From: Bacteroidota bacterium
GTDB lineage: Bacteria; Bacteroidota; Bacteroidia; Cytophagales; Spirosomataceae
DNA length: 64,000 nt
Direction: 5' to 3'
Assembly: GCA_020161355.1 (NCBI GenBank)
Contig: JAIUOF010000007.1
Location: 1 to 64,000 of the forward strand
A program made the translations under genes and the position numbers. Position 1 is the stretch's first letter. Each line of letters begins with the position of its first letter. The notes below the pieces were generated by a model. It was not told the DNA's origin. It ran no database searches and saw nothing but the letters and a program-made list of their open reading frames with translations. Of the stretch, positions 26,187 through 34,516 are shown piece after piece.

Positions 26187-28072
26187 TGGAGAACAATACA
26201 ACAATTAATAATCAAATGGAACCTTCCACTGTCTTGACACATCAACAAGATTTGCGAAATAAAGCAATACAAACAACAGTTAATCTATTAGATTCAGAAA
26301 ACATTGCCCAAATTATTTATGTAGATGATAAATTTGATATTGAAGGTCAGAAAGAAGTATATAAAGCTCGTTTAATTGAGTTAAAAAATAATGAGAATTA
26401 TATTGGGAGTAATACATTCAATGGCATAGATTGGACAGGGCCTACACCAAGATTTGAAAGTTTAATTTTAGAACTTTGGGATAGTTCAGGCAATAAAGAG
26501 GAGTTATTATATGAAGTTTGCACACATATTAGAGACGAAGACAGTGCAAATATTATTCCTGCTTTAGAAATTAAAAATTGTTATGGAGATAGAATTACAT
26601 TAATGACTCCAGACGAATGGGTTACAGATAATTTTCAAACTATAAAAAAACTCGAAGAAGGGAAAAGAGCATTATGCTTGTTTGATTTTGAGTTTCAAAG
26701 TGGTAATGCACTCATTCCGGGTCGAAATGGTGCAGAACTTGCTAAATTTCTTATAGATGAACAAGATTGTACAGAGAGGGTTGTATGCGGTATTTTCTCT
26801 CATAAATTTACGGAAGAACAGGAAGATGAATTTAGAGAAAAATACTCCACAGATTATGGTATTGAAGAAAGCCGATTTTATACTATATCAAAAGGTAGAT
26901 TTGCTTTTGATCCTCAAATAACAGGATTTGCAGAAGGAATCAAGAGTCTATTGCTATTGCCATATGTAGAGCAACTAAAGACTGAATCTTTAATTGTCTT
27001 GGAAAAGTCTAACAAAAAAGCTGGAGACCGTATAAAGAAAATGACTCCGAAAACCTTTAATCAGATAATTCAAAAATCATCTTTAAAGGAAGGTGTTTGG
27101 GAGATTAGTACTCTTTTTAGACTATATGGTATACTATCTAAGGAAGAGAATTATAATATGATTAAAGATCCTGTTGTTAGACAGAAATTTAATATTTCAA
27201 TTAAACAGATCAGGGAAATAGATTTAAAAGATACCGGATATAATTCTACAGTACATAATCAACAATTGATAGAACTTAGGACTAGCGAATTGTACTTGTC
27301 TGGAGATGTAATTAATAAATTACATTTACCATTAACAAATGGCGACATTTTTAAGATTAAGGATAAGGAGTATATTTTATTGGTTCAACCTTGTAATTTG
27401 GCACTAAGAGCAAAAGATGAAAATTGTGGCAAGAGAGATTATAGCTATGATGCAGGAATGCTTATTCCTTTAAAACACATTCCAAAGGATAAATTAAATA
27501 TTACAACAGAAGAAGTTAAGGTCTCTGAAAGTTCAGATAAATTTTACGTAGCATATTTTCCTGGCTTTCAAATTGTATCGCTTGATATTTTGGATTTATC
27601 AATTTTTAATGATGATGGGAAAGCTTTAATTAATTTTAGCACTCCTAATTTAGTTAATGAACTTATCCACTTTCCTTGGCTAAAAAGGTATGAGTATATT
27701 TATAAAGATATGTTGCCGTTTGAAAAGAAACTAATCGAGTTTAATACAGTAAAAAAAACTGTCAATACAACGATTATAGCTAAACAACAAAGTTTAAAAG
27801 AAGTCGAGGAACCTCAAAAAGCTGAAATTAAAGAAGAAATTAGATTATTAAAAGGACATTTAAGTAATACGGAAAAGAACATTTCTAATGTGGAGGATTT
27901 ACGTAAATTTAAGATTGACTGTACTAAAATATACAATCCCAAGTCGAGAGTTTTTGATACGACAATTAAAAGGGTTCGACATTATAAATCTCCCTATTCA
28001 GATGATTTATTGCAAAAGTTTATGATGTATTTGTCAAGAAATGCCTTCGAACACGATTTTTCTGGCGGCTAA
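26186..28072 (+). CDS. Divergent receiver-domain protein, third gene of the operon
   Basis: 628 residues. The N-terminal region has the layout of a response-regulator receiver with an enlarged insertion: acidic pair Asp47-Asp48 (IIYVDDKF), phospho-acceptor candidate Asp167 (CLFDFEF), Ser205 (CGIFSH) and Lys236 (TISKGRF). The distance from the acidic pair to Asp167 is about 120 residues instead of about 45. The rest is unrecognised: a domain with NGDIFKIKDKEYILLVQPCN (about 390-410), a coiled-coil (about 515-565) and a conserved-looking end, SPYSDDLLQKFMMYLSR. No DNA-binding output domain is recognisable. The start overlaps the previous stop (TAATG). It is probably the output partner of the GHKL protein. 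Confidence 0.7.
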   Translation: MENNTTINNQMEPSTVLTHQQDLRNKAIQTTVNLLDSENIAQIIYVDDKFDIEGQKEVYKARLIELKNNENYIGSNTFNGIDWTGPTPRFESLILELWDSSGNKEELLYEVCTHIRDEDSANIIPALEIKNCYGDRITLMTPDEWVTDNFQTIKKLEEGKRALCLFDFEFQSGNALIPGRNGAELAKFLIDEQDCTERVVCGIFSHKFTEEQEDEFREKYSTDYGIEESRFYTISKGRFAFDPQITGFAEGIKSLLLLPYVEQLKTESLIVLEKSNKKAGDRIKKMTPKTFNQIIQKSSLKEGVWEISTLFRLYGILSKEENYNMIKDPVVRQKFNISIKQIREIDLKDTGYNSTVHNQQLIELRTSELYLSGDVINKLHLPLTNGDIFKIKDKEYILLVQPCNLALRAKDENCGKRDYSYDAGMLIPLKHIPKDKLNITTEEVKVSESSDKFYVAYFPGFQIVSLDILDLSIFNDDGKALINFSTPNLVNELIHFPWLKRYEYIYKDMLPFEKKLIEFNTVKKTVNTTIIAKQQSLKEVEEPQKAEIKEEIRLLKGHLSNTEKNISNVEDLRKFKIDCTKIYNPKSRVFDTTIKRVRHYKSPYSDDLLQKFMMYLSRNAFEHDFSGG

Positions 28073-28092
28073 TTGATTCCATTTGCCCCCCC

Positions 28093-28192
28093 GCGTGAGG
28101 GATCGTCGTGGAAAGCCCGCAGCGAGGCACGAGCGAGGACTTGTAGCAAAGAGCCCGCCCACCACGCCAGAGCGTGGTGGGCACGCCCAAAT
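28093..28192. repeat. Dispersed intergenic repeat, copy A, with perfect hairpin
   Basis: This roughly 100-bp block is shared with 53477-53585: both start GCGTGAGGGATCG, contain AAAGCCCGCAG, GGACTTGTA and AGAGCCCG, and end GCGTGGTGGGCACGCCCAAAT. The perfect eleven-pair stem GCCCACCACGC / GCGTGGTGGGC (28157-28182) surrounds the loop CAGA. It is G/C-rich in AT-rich surroundings and lies just after the three-gene operon. Confidence 0.85.
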
Positions 28193-28282
28193 CATTAAAA
28201 CAACCTTTACTTTAATGGATATTTTGGCTGGTTTCTGAGGAAATTTTGCTTATTTTGGTATATGATATCTTCAACAGGAAAA

Positions 28283-30214
28283 ATGAAAACAGGTGCGGTA
28301 AGGATAGGCTGGTTTTTGGGTGTGTTTTTTGGAGCTTTAGCGGCTCTGGCACAGGAAAATGGCGGTTGGGAATGCTCACAGGCCAAGATACGCTCGGCAC
28401 AAAATGCCCGGCTGGCAGCCAGAGCAGCGTATCCCGGCGACACGCTGATTGACATGAAGTACCTGAAGCTGGACCTCACGATCAGACCCGAAAATAAGTA
28501 TATTCAGGGAACGGCAAGGCATATTTTTACGGCAAAAAGTGGCATATCGGAGGTGAGTCTTGACCTTACCGGCCAGCTGAAGGTGTCTTCGGTGACGTCG
28601 AAAGGCCGGAAACTGACCTACAGCCAGGCCAGCAATAAACTGAAAGTGAGCCTGCCCACCAAACTCAATGCCGGCGACAGCGAGACCATCGACGTGATGT
28701 ATGAAGGCACCCCGCCCACCACGGCGTTTGGGAGTTTTAGCTTTGGTACCCATGGCACAGCCAAAGCCCCGGTGATATGGAGTCTGAGTGAGCCTTATGG
28801 TGCCCCCGACTGGTGGCCCTGTAAAGACGACCCCGCCGACAAGCTCGACAGCACGCAGGTGAGCATCACGATGGACAAGAGCTATGTGTCGGTGTCAAAC
28901 GGCACCCTTATGAGTGTAGAGATAAACCTGGCGGCAAATACAAAAACCTATGTCTGGAAAAACAGGTACCCGATCAGCCACTATCTGGTGTCGGTTGCGT
29001 GCAGCAACTACGACTCGTATGATCTGACCTGGGAATATGGTGGCAAAACCATGCCCGTCCGCAATTTTGTATATCCCGAGGTGTTGACACAAAGCGTAAA
29101 AACCCAGATAGACCGTACGGTGGATATGCTGACGTTTTTCTCGGATACGTTTGGCGAGTACCCCTTTATCACCGAAAAGTATGGGCATGCCATGTGTGGC
29201 TTTGGCGGAGGCATGGAACACCAGACGGTGAGCTCGATGGGTGGATTTTCGGAAAGCCTGATCGCTCATGAGCTGGCTCACCAGTGGTTTGGCGACAAGA
29301 TTACCTGTAAAACCTGGGCGGATATCTTTATGAACGAGGCGTTTGCGTCGTACTCAGAGGCCCTGTGGGCTGAGAAAAGAACCGGGAAGTCGGCGTATAT
29401 GAGTAATATCAACGGTCACATCACCCGTGCGAAAACGGTGACTGAGCCGGTGTATATCAGCAATCCGAAGGACGAGAATCTGGTTTTTAACTATAATCTT
29501 ACCTATGGAAAAGGGGCGGTAGTGCTGCACATGCTGCGGGGTGTGCTGGGTGATGCAGCGTTTTTTGATGTTTTGAAGGGTTTTATGGCCTCGGAATATG
29601 CCTATAAGTCAGCCGCAATCAACGACTTCAGGGTATTTGCCGAAAAGCGGTCGGGAAAGGAATTGAAATATTTCTTTGACGAATGGGTGTATGGCACGGG
29701 ATTTCCGGTGTATAAAATTAACTGGCTGTCGGCAGGAGCCAATCAGCTCAAAATAGAAGCCGGCCAGACCGGCACCAAACTTTTCAGGATGCCGATGGAG
29801 GTGAAGGTTACTTTTAAAGACGGTAAAGCGGAATTGAGAATTATTGTGATAGACAAAGCCACGAATGTATTTGAAATCAATGATTTGACCGGCGGCGAGG
29901 TGAGCGAGGTGGCATTTGACCCTAATGGCTGGATCATGAAAACGATGACAGTGGGTAAGCTGCAATTGCTGGGCAATGAGCCGGTAGCGGATGAAAGTTG
30001 GATTTATCCCAACCCGGTAAATGATATTTTGACTATAAAAGTACCTGAAAATGGTGCTTATGAGCTGGAGATAAGGGATGTGAGAGGAGGAAAGGTGGAA
30101 TTGAGGGAGATTTCGAAAGGAAAAGTGGATGTGAGCAGACTGCAGACCGGAAAGTATTTTTTGAGGGTTTTGACTGCTGAGAAAGCGGTGAACGGGGTTT
30201 TTGTGAAAGAGTGA
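28283..30214 (+). CDS. Secreted M1-family metallopeptidase with type IX sorting domain
   Basis: 643 residues from ATG at 28283; an in-frame ATG at 28262 would add seven residues before a good signal peptide (ends ALAALAQ). The gluzincin site is intact: His329-Glu-Leu-Ala-His333 and Glu352 in NEAFASYSE, with GGGMEH replacing the aminopeptidase GAMEN motif. The N-terminal beta domain (about 45-230) precedes the catalytic domain. The last 75 residues (YPNPVNDILTI...SRLQTGKYFLRV) are a type A type IX secretion sorting signal. It is probably an exported aminopeptidase for peptide use. The gene is more G/C-rich than its upstream neighbours. Confidence 0.92.
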   Translation: MKTGAVRIGWFLGVFFGALAALAQENGGWECSQAKIRSAQNARLAARAAYPGDTLIDMKYLKLDLTIRPENKYIQGTARHIFTAKSGISEVSLDLTGQLKVSSVTSKGRKLTYSQASNKLKVSLPTKLNAGDSETIDVMYEGTPPTTAFGSFSFGTHGTAKAPVIWSLSEPYGAPDWWPCKDDPADKLDSTQVSITMDKSYVSVSNGTLMSVEINLAANTKTYVWKNRYPISHYLVSVACSNYDSYDLTWEYGGKTMPVRNFVYPEVLTQSVKTQIDRTVDMLTFFSDTFGEYPFITEKYGHAMCGFGGGMEHQTVSSMGGFSESLIAHELAHQWFGDKITCKTWADIFMNEAFASYSEALWAEKRTGKSAYMSNINGHITRAKTVTEPVYISNPKDENLVFNYNLTYGKGAVVLHMLRGVLGDAAFFDVLKGFMASEYAYKSAAINDFRVFAEKRSGKELKYFFDEWVYGTGFPVYKINWLSAGANQLKIEAGQTGTKLFRMPMEVKVTFKDGKAELRIIVIDKATNVFEINDLTGGEVSEVAFDPNGWIMKTMTVGKLQLLGNEPVADESWIYPNPVNDILTIKVPENGAYELEIRDVRGGKVELREISKGKVDVSRLQTGKYFLRVLTAEKAVNGVFVKE

Positions 30215-30340
30215 TTAATGAGGTAATGTGCTGATGGGTTAATGAGGTAATTAGGGGGTAGGCAACAGGGAGTAGGCAATAGTTTTTAAGTTGGAAAGTT
30301 GGTAAGTTAGTAAGGTGGAAAGAGGGTAGAGGGAGTACTT
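30215..30340. repeat. Low-complexity degenerate short repeats
   Basis: The region has overlapping imperfect repeats of TTAATGAGGTAAT, GTAGGCAA and AAGTTGG/TAAGTTAG. The first resembles the 8-bp TTAATGTG repeats at 57658-57705. No gene or RNA is recognised. Confidence 0.55.
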
Positions 30341-30437
30341 TTGGTATATTTTATTCTTTATGGGTTAGTTTTCTTTGTGTTTTTTGTTACACTTTTGAAT
30401 GTTCTTAATTTCTTATCGGTAAATCAACAAAAAGCAC

Positions 30438-31268
30438 TCAAATTATCTTTTTTATCCAGTCCAGGGTGTAGTCAAAAACGAGCTGTTTATCAGTTTCATT
30501 ATGAATTTCATGGTACATTCCGGTCCATGGCTTGAAGGTGATGTTGCCTTCTACTTTTTCTGAAAAGGCTTTTGAGGCGGCAAAATTGGTGAGCTTATCA
30601 TCAGTGCCATGCATCATCAAAACAGGGACCTCGCTTTTGGTTTCGTGCCTTTCGAGCCAGTTGCCGTATTCAAGTATTCCCATCCCTAGCTCAGCTGAGA
30701 GCAGGTCATGCACCAGCGGGTCGGCGATGTATTTTTCGGCCACGGAGGGGTCATGCGAGAGGTTTCCGAGGTCAAGGCCGTTTTTTTGAATTATACCCGG
30801 AGCCAGTTTTCTCCCGATTTTTCCAATGAGTAATTTCAATGCCGGTACCTTAAAGCCCGGTTGTATGGCAGGAGCAGAAGCGATGAGTCCGGCGATTTTG
30901 GGTTGTTTTTTGTATAAATGATTGAGCACCAGGCAACCTCCCATACTGTGTCCGTAGAGGAAAACGGGCAAGCCTGTAGCGAGTTTTTGAGTGAGATCAA
31001 TCAGGAAATCAATCTGCCAGAGATAATCGTCCATTTGAGGAGTATGTCCTTTTTTACCTTCTGTTTTTCCATGACCAAACAGATCGACCGCTACCACATT
31101 GATTTTGTGGCTGTTGAAAAATGTTGCCACATGCTCATACCTGCCACTGTGCTCATCCAGCCCATGCACCAGGGCTATGCTGGCCACGGCGTCTTGACCC
31201 GCAACCCACTGATTGAAGAACATTTTGCGGCCATCAAAGGCTTCGAGGAAGAAATCGGTATGAGGCAT
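30438..31268 (-). CDS. Alpha/beta hydrolase of the monoacylglycerol lipase/lysophospholipase type
   Basis: 276 residues, no signal peptide. It has the oxyanion-hole segment LVHGLDEHSGRYEHVA and the nucleophile elbow GHSMGG, typical of Hydrolase_4 (monoglyceride lipase-like) proteins. The acid and histidine are probably in MHGTDDKLT and the GMYHEIHNE segment near the C-terminus. It likely cleaves monoacylglycerols or lysophospholipids; the actual substrate is unknown. It stands alone, flanked on both sides by short degenerate repeats. Confidence 0.88.
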   Translation of the reverse strand: MPHTDFFLEAFDGRKMFFNQWVAGQDAVASIALVHGLDEHSGRYEHVATFFNSHKINVVAVDLFGHGKTEGKKGHTPQMDDYLWQIDFLIDLTQKLATGLPVFLYGHSMGGCLVLNHLYKKQPKIAGLIASAPAIQPGFKVPALKLLIGKIGRKLAPGIIQKNGLDLGNLSHDPSVAEKYIADPLVHDLLSAELGMGILEYGNWLERHETKSEVPVLMMHGTDDKLTNFAASKAFSEKVEGNITFKPWTGMYHEIHNETDKQLVFDYTLDWIKKII

Positions 31269-31269
31269 T

Positions 31270-31312
31270 TTAATAATTAATAATGTGCTAATTAATAATG
31301 AGCTAATTATGG
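31270..31312. repeat. Short degenerate TTAATAATG/GCTAATTA repeats
   Basis: Between the hydrolase and the VapC gene the sequence repeats TTAATAAT, GTGCTAATTAATAATGAGCTAATTA. It is a decayed relative of the TTAATGTG tandem repeats elsewhere in the window. Confidence 0.5.
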
Positions 31313-31702
31313 TCAGGGTTTTTTATTGATTTTGTGAGGATTGATAAACTTTAGATTTTCGATATTTTTAAAATCATTTTCATTTCTGGTTATCAAAATA
31401 AAGTCATTTACAATGCAAGTAGCTGCTATAATGGCATCAGGAATTTTGATTTTCTTCTTTTTCCGGAGCTTAATAGTCGTTGTTTCTATTTCTTTGGAAA
31501 GTCCATAAGAATTGGCCAGATCAATAAACTCCTCAATAGGCTTGTTTACAGATTCGTGCCCCAAGATTTCAATTCTGTTGATTATCGAAATATTGAATTC
31601 TTTATCAATGATTTTTTCTAATAATATCTTCCCATCAAAAGGCAAAGTGTTTGACAGGTATTCTAAAATTATGTTGGAATCAATTAAATATCTCTTTTCC
31701 AT
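31313..31702 (-). CDS. PIN-domain toxin (VapC-like)
   Basis: 129 residues with the PIN ribonuclease fold: catalytic Asp8 in YLIDSNIILEYL, a central Glu in the EILGHESVN segment and the late acidic cluster IPDAIIAATC and RNENDF. PIN toxins cleave tRNA or rRNA and are neutralised by the partner antitoxin. Its start overlaps the end of the antitoxin gene by 19 bp, which supports a bicistronic type II toxin-antitoxin module. Confidence 0.88.
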   Translation of the reverse strand: MEKRYLIDSNIILEYLSNTLPFDGKILLEKIIDKEFNISIINRIEILGHESVNKPIEEFIDLANSYGLSKEIETTTIKLRKKKKIKIPDAIIAATCIVNDFILITRNENDFKNIENLKFINPHKINKKP

Positions 31703-31917
31703 TGATTTCTCGAAAACTCAATGTCTCCAATCATTTGATTACCAAGGTCTTTTGAAATGCTTCCCGAATAATCGGAAGGTTTTTTTGGAGAAACAATTTT
31801 GGACTTACCTAGGGATTTTAAATCCTGGTGTTTGGAAATTATAGTGTTCCATTCCTCAATCGGAATGATAACTGCGGTTTGATTTCCCTCATTGTCTAAA
31901 ACATATTGTAAGTCCAT
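31684..31917 (-). CDS. Antitoxin partner of the PIN toxin
   Basis: 77 residues. The N-terminus (LQYVLDNEGNQTAVIIPIEEW) has the beta-strand pattern of Phd/AbrB-like antitoxins that read a VIIP..EW motif; the acidic C-terminal tail (KDLGNQMIGDIEFSRNQW) probably wraps the toxin. It precedes the toxin and overlaps it. It likely autoregulates the promoter at 31935-31942. Confidence 0.8.
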   Translation of the reverse strand: MDLQYVLDNEGNQTAVIIPIEEWNTIISKHQDLKSLGKSKIVSPKKPSDYSGSISKDLGNQMIGDIEFSRNQWKRDI

Positions 31918-31934
31918 GATTGAAATTATTTTAT

Positions 31935-31942
31935 CAAATTTA
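31935..31942 (-). promoter_or_regulatory. -7 box of the VapBC-like operon
   Basis: CAAATTTA on the plus strand is TAAATTTG on the minus strand, an exact TAnnTTTG match 17 bp before the antitoxin ATG. Confidence 0.6.
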
Positions 31943-31965
31943 CAAAACTTAGGTAAATTATATAT

Positions 31966-32529
31966 TCAATTTTTCCATTTTATATTACAACCCATGCTCG
32001 GAAACTGAATCTCCGAGATCATCTGGCCGGCGAGGTGGGCGTTGAGAGCTCCTCTCAGATCTTTGCCGGTGAGTGGGGCGGGGTTTTCGACCCTCGGTCT
32101 CGACTCATCGAGTCTGCCACGGTAAATCAGCTTTTTGTTTTCTGAGAAAATATAGAAATCCGGCGTACAGGCGGCATCGTAAGCACGGGCTACATCCTGA
32201 GTTTCGTCAAAAAGATACGCACAGTCTATTTTCCATGAAGCGGCAAATTCCTTCATCGCATCGGGGCCATCCTGTGGGTAGGCTACGTTATCATTGGAGC
32301 TGATGGCCACAAAATCTACTCCCTTGGGGCGGTATTCATTGATGATTTTGATGATTTCGGGCATCACATGGACCACATACGGACAATGATTACAGATAAA
32401 CATCACTACCGTGGCATTATTCCCGGCGATGTCAGCATACGATTTCAGATTGCCAGAAACCACATCTGGCAGTGTAAAATCGGGAGCCAAAGTGCCCAAA
32501 TTAATCATGTTGGAGGGGGTTAGAGCCAT
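31966..32529 (-). CDS. Thioredoxin-family redoxin
   Basis: 187 residues, no signal peptide, an AhpC/TSA-type fold with Cys46-N-H-Cys49 in FICNHCPYV and a terminal SMGCNIKW motif. It matches the first half of the two-domain protein at 11926-13029. The family is annotated as thiol-disulfide or peroxiredoxin-like; the substrate is not known. It diverges from the MscS-type gene. Confidence 0.85.
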   Translation of the reverse strand: MALTPSNMINLGTLAPDFTLPDVVSGNLKSYADIAGNNATVVMFICNHCPYVVHVMPEIIKIINEYRPKGVDFVAISSNDNVAYPQDGPDAMKEFAASWKIDCAYLFDETQDVARAYDAACTPDFYIFSENKKLIYRGRLDESRPRVENPAPLTGKDLRGALNAHLAGQMISEIQFPSMGCNIKWKN

Positions 32530-32625
32530 TCCGGTTTATCTGTTTTTGGTTTTGTTGAAAAATAAAAAAACATTTTACTTCCGAAATATATAAAAATTCA
32601 GTTCAAAGGAGGGGCTAAAAATGCC

Positions 32626-32633
32626 TATTTTTG
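32626..32633 (+). promoter_or_regulatory. -7 box of the mscS-rsmF operon
   Basis: TATTTTTG is an exact TAnnTTTG match. It supports the ATG at 32652, because the open frame from 32631 would begin inside the box. Confidence 0.65.
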
Positions 32634-32651
32634 CAAAAAAAATCGGGTGAC

Positions 32652-33158
32652 ATGCTAGCTAAACTTGTAGAAAGTAAGTATTTCGAGATTGTAATAAGTA
32701 TCGTAATTTTTGTCTTGATTTCCCTGATCAGGGCGTTTTTCAGGTCTTTGATTAAAAAACAAGCCCGGAAATATGACCTGGATCTCAGACAAAGAAAATA
32801 TGCCAACAAATTCTTCAATTTTGTGCTGGCAATCGTGCTTTTTGTATGTTTGGGTATCATCTGGGACGTTTCTGTTAAGGGACTTTCCATTTATTTTGCC
32901 TCGATTTTTACCATTATTGGCGTGGCACTTTTTGCCAACTGGTCAATCCTGAGCAATATTACCTCGTCTGTCATTTTGTTTTTTAATTCACCTTTCAAAA
33001 TCGGTTCAAAAATCAAAATTATTGACAAAGAAGACTCGATTGAGGGCACCGTGATGGATATTACTTTTTTCTCGATACAAATCAAAACTGCCGAAGGGGA
33101 CACTATTTCCTATCCCAATAATATCGCCATTCAAAAACCCATAAAACATCTGAAATGA
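32652..33158 (+). CDS. Small MscS-type mechanosensitive channel
   Basis: 168 residues from ATG at 32652. Three hydrophobic helices (about 8-28, 55-75 and 82-102) are followed by the MscS pore and beta domain with NITSSVILFFNSPFKIG and a short end (SYPNNIAIQKPIKHL). It lacks most of the cytosolic cage domain of E. coli MscS (286 residues), like other short members. It probably releases solutes on osmotic downshift. The stop overlaps the start of the next gene (ATGA). Confidence 0.85.
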   Translation: MLAKLVESKYFEIVISIVIFVLISLIRAFFRSLIKKQARKYDLDLRQRKYANKFFNFVLAIVLFVCLGIIWDVSVKGLSIYFASIFTIIGVALFANWSILSNITSSVILFFNSPFKIGSKIKIIDKEDSIEGTVMDITFFSIQIKTAEGDTISYPNNIAIQKPIKHLK

Positions 33159-34513
33159 TAAATTTTCCGGAAGCTTTCAAAAAAAACATGCAGGAAATTC
33201 TTGGTGCTGAATACCCAGAATTTGAAAAAGCAATTGAAACCGAGGTTCCGGTGAGTATCAGAACTAATCCTGCCAAACCTGTGGAGGATTATAATCTGGA
33301 ATTTGACGGTGAAGTACTTTGGTCAAAATATGGGAAATATTTGAAAAGTCGCCCGGTTTTTACACTTGATCCTGCCTTTCATGCAGGTGCTTACTATGTG
33401 CAGGAGGCTTCTTCAATGTTTTTGGAGAAGGTTTTCAGACAGGCAGCCCCCAGAAAAGAAGGTTTGAGAGTGCTGGACTTATGTGGTGCTCCGGGCGGGA
33501 AGAGTACCCATCTGGCTTCCTTATTGACAGATAGCGACCTTTTGGTTTGTAATGAGGTAATCAAAACCAGACTGGGGATTTTGAAAGAAAACCTGCAGAA
33601 ATGGGGCTTTTCCAATATAATCATCGCCAATCAGGATCCCGAAACTTTTGCTGATTTGGAAGGTTTTTTTGATGTGGTGGTGGTTGATGCTCCGTGTTCC
33701 GGTGAAGGGCTTTTCCGAAAAGATCCCAATGCCAAGACCGAGTGGAGCGAAAGCCATGTACAAATGTGTTCGGCTCGTCAAAGGCGGATATTGAGTGCTG
33801 CTGCCATGCTGGTGGCTCCGGGCGGGGTACTGATTTATTCTACTTGTACCTATAATCCTCACGAAAATCAGGAAAATGCGGCCTGGCTTTGTCGTACACT
33901 TGATTTTGACAATATCAAACTGGAACTGAACCCGGAATGGAAAGTGACAGAAAAAAGCGGGGGGTATCAGTTTTTTCCACACAAAACACGGGGAGAAGGT
34001 TTCTTTATCTCGGCATTCAGAAATCTTGGGAACGATCGCCGTTATGTAAAAGCCCGGGTAAATCTGAACCGTGTTAACAGGCAGCTTGCAGAAATCTTAA
34101 AACCATGGATCAGGCCTGAGATACTGGAAGAATATGAGTTTTACCAAAAAGAGGATGGGAACATTGTAGCCATCAAAGTGTCGCTTTTGGCTGATTATGG
34201 AAGTGTGATGAAAGCATTGAATAGAAGGTCATCCGGTCTGGAAATCGGAATTTTTAAAGGAAAAGATTTTGTGCCATCACATGGTTTTGTACTTTCTGAT
34301 TTGATAAATCCTGATTTGTCATTTATCGAGCTGGACAAAGAAAATGCTCTGAGGTTTTTGAAAAAAGAAGCATTTGATGTTCCGGAAACTGCCATGGATG
34401 GATGGCTGATAATCAGATATGCAGGCCTGAATTTAGGCTGCATTAAAAAAATCGGAAACAGAACCAACAATTATTTACCTACCGAATGGCGGATAAGGAT
34501 GGAGATTGAGTAG
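33155..34513 (+). CDS. rsmF: RsmF-like 16S rRNA (cytosine-C5) methyltransferase
   Basis: 452 residues of the NOL1/NOP2/Sun family. The SAM site DLCGAPGGKS is at residues 108-117. The two family cysteines are Cys181 (DAPCSGEG) and Cys231 (STCTYNP). The C-terminal part resembles the RsmF RNA-binding extension. It overlaps the MscS-type gene by 4 bp. Its last 22 codons are repeated at 36281-36351 with seven base differences, of which six are silent. The last 35 bp also code, in antisense, for the end of the glycosyltransferase at 34479-36008. RsmF versus RsmB or another C5 methyltransferase is not fully certain. Confidence 0.87.
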   Translation: MINFPEAFKKNMQEILGAEYPEFEKAIETEVPVSIRTNPAKPVEDYNLEFDGEVLWSKYGKYLKSRPVFTLDPAFHAGAYYVQEASSMFLEKVFRQAAPRKEGLRVLDLCGAPGGKSTHLASLLTDSDLLVCNEVIKTRLGILKENLQKWGFSNIIIANQDPETFADLEGFFDVVVVDAPCSGEGLFRKDPNAKTEWSESHVQMCSARQRRILSAAAMLVAPGGVLIYSTCTYNPHENQENAAWLCRTLDFDNIKLELNPEWKVTEKSGGYQFFPHKTRGEGFFISAFRNLGNDRRYVKARVNLNRVNRQLAEILKPWIRPEILEEYEFYQKEDGNIVAIKVSLLADYGSVMKALNRRSSGLEIGIFKGKDFVPSHGFVLSDLINPDLSFIELDKENALRFLKKEAFDVPETAMDGWLIIRYAGLNLGCIKKIGNRTNNYLPTEWRIRMEIE

Positions 34514-34516
34514 GGG
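34444..34516 (+). repeat. Direct repeat copy 1: 3' end of rsmF
   Basis: This copy encodes KKIGNRTNNYLPTEWRIRM-E-IE and the stop codon. It is repeated in the same orientation about 1.84 kb downstream at 36281-36353. Confidence 0.9.

Noticed and set aside
22384..28072. A standard type II restriction-modification system
   Set aside because: No nuclease motif (PD-(D/E)xK, HNH, GIY-YIG or PLD) was seen in any of the three genes, and a double-GHKL protein is not part of standard type II systems.
28157..28182. Strong hairpin after the three-gene operon read as a terminator
   Set aside because: No T-run follows, and the hairpin is part of a roughly 100-bp repeat also found elsewhere. It may still influence the mRNA end.
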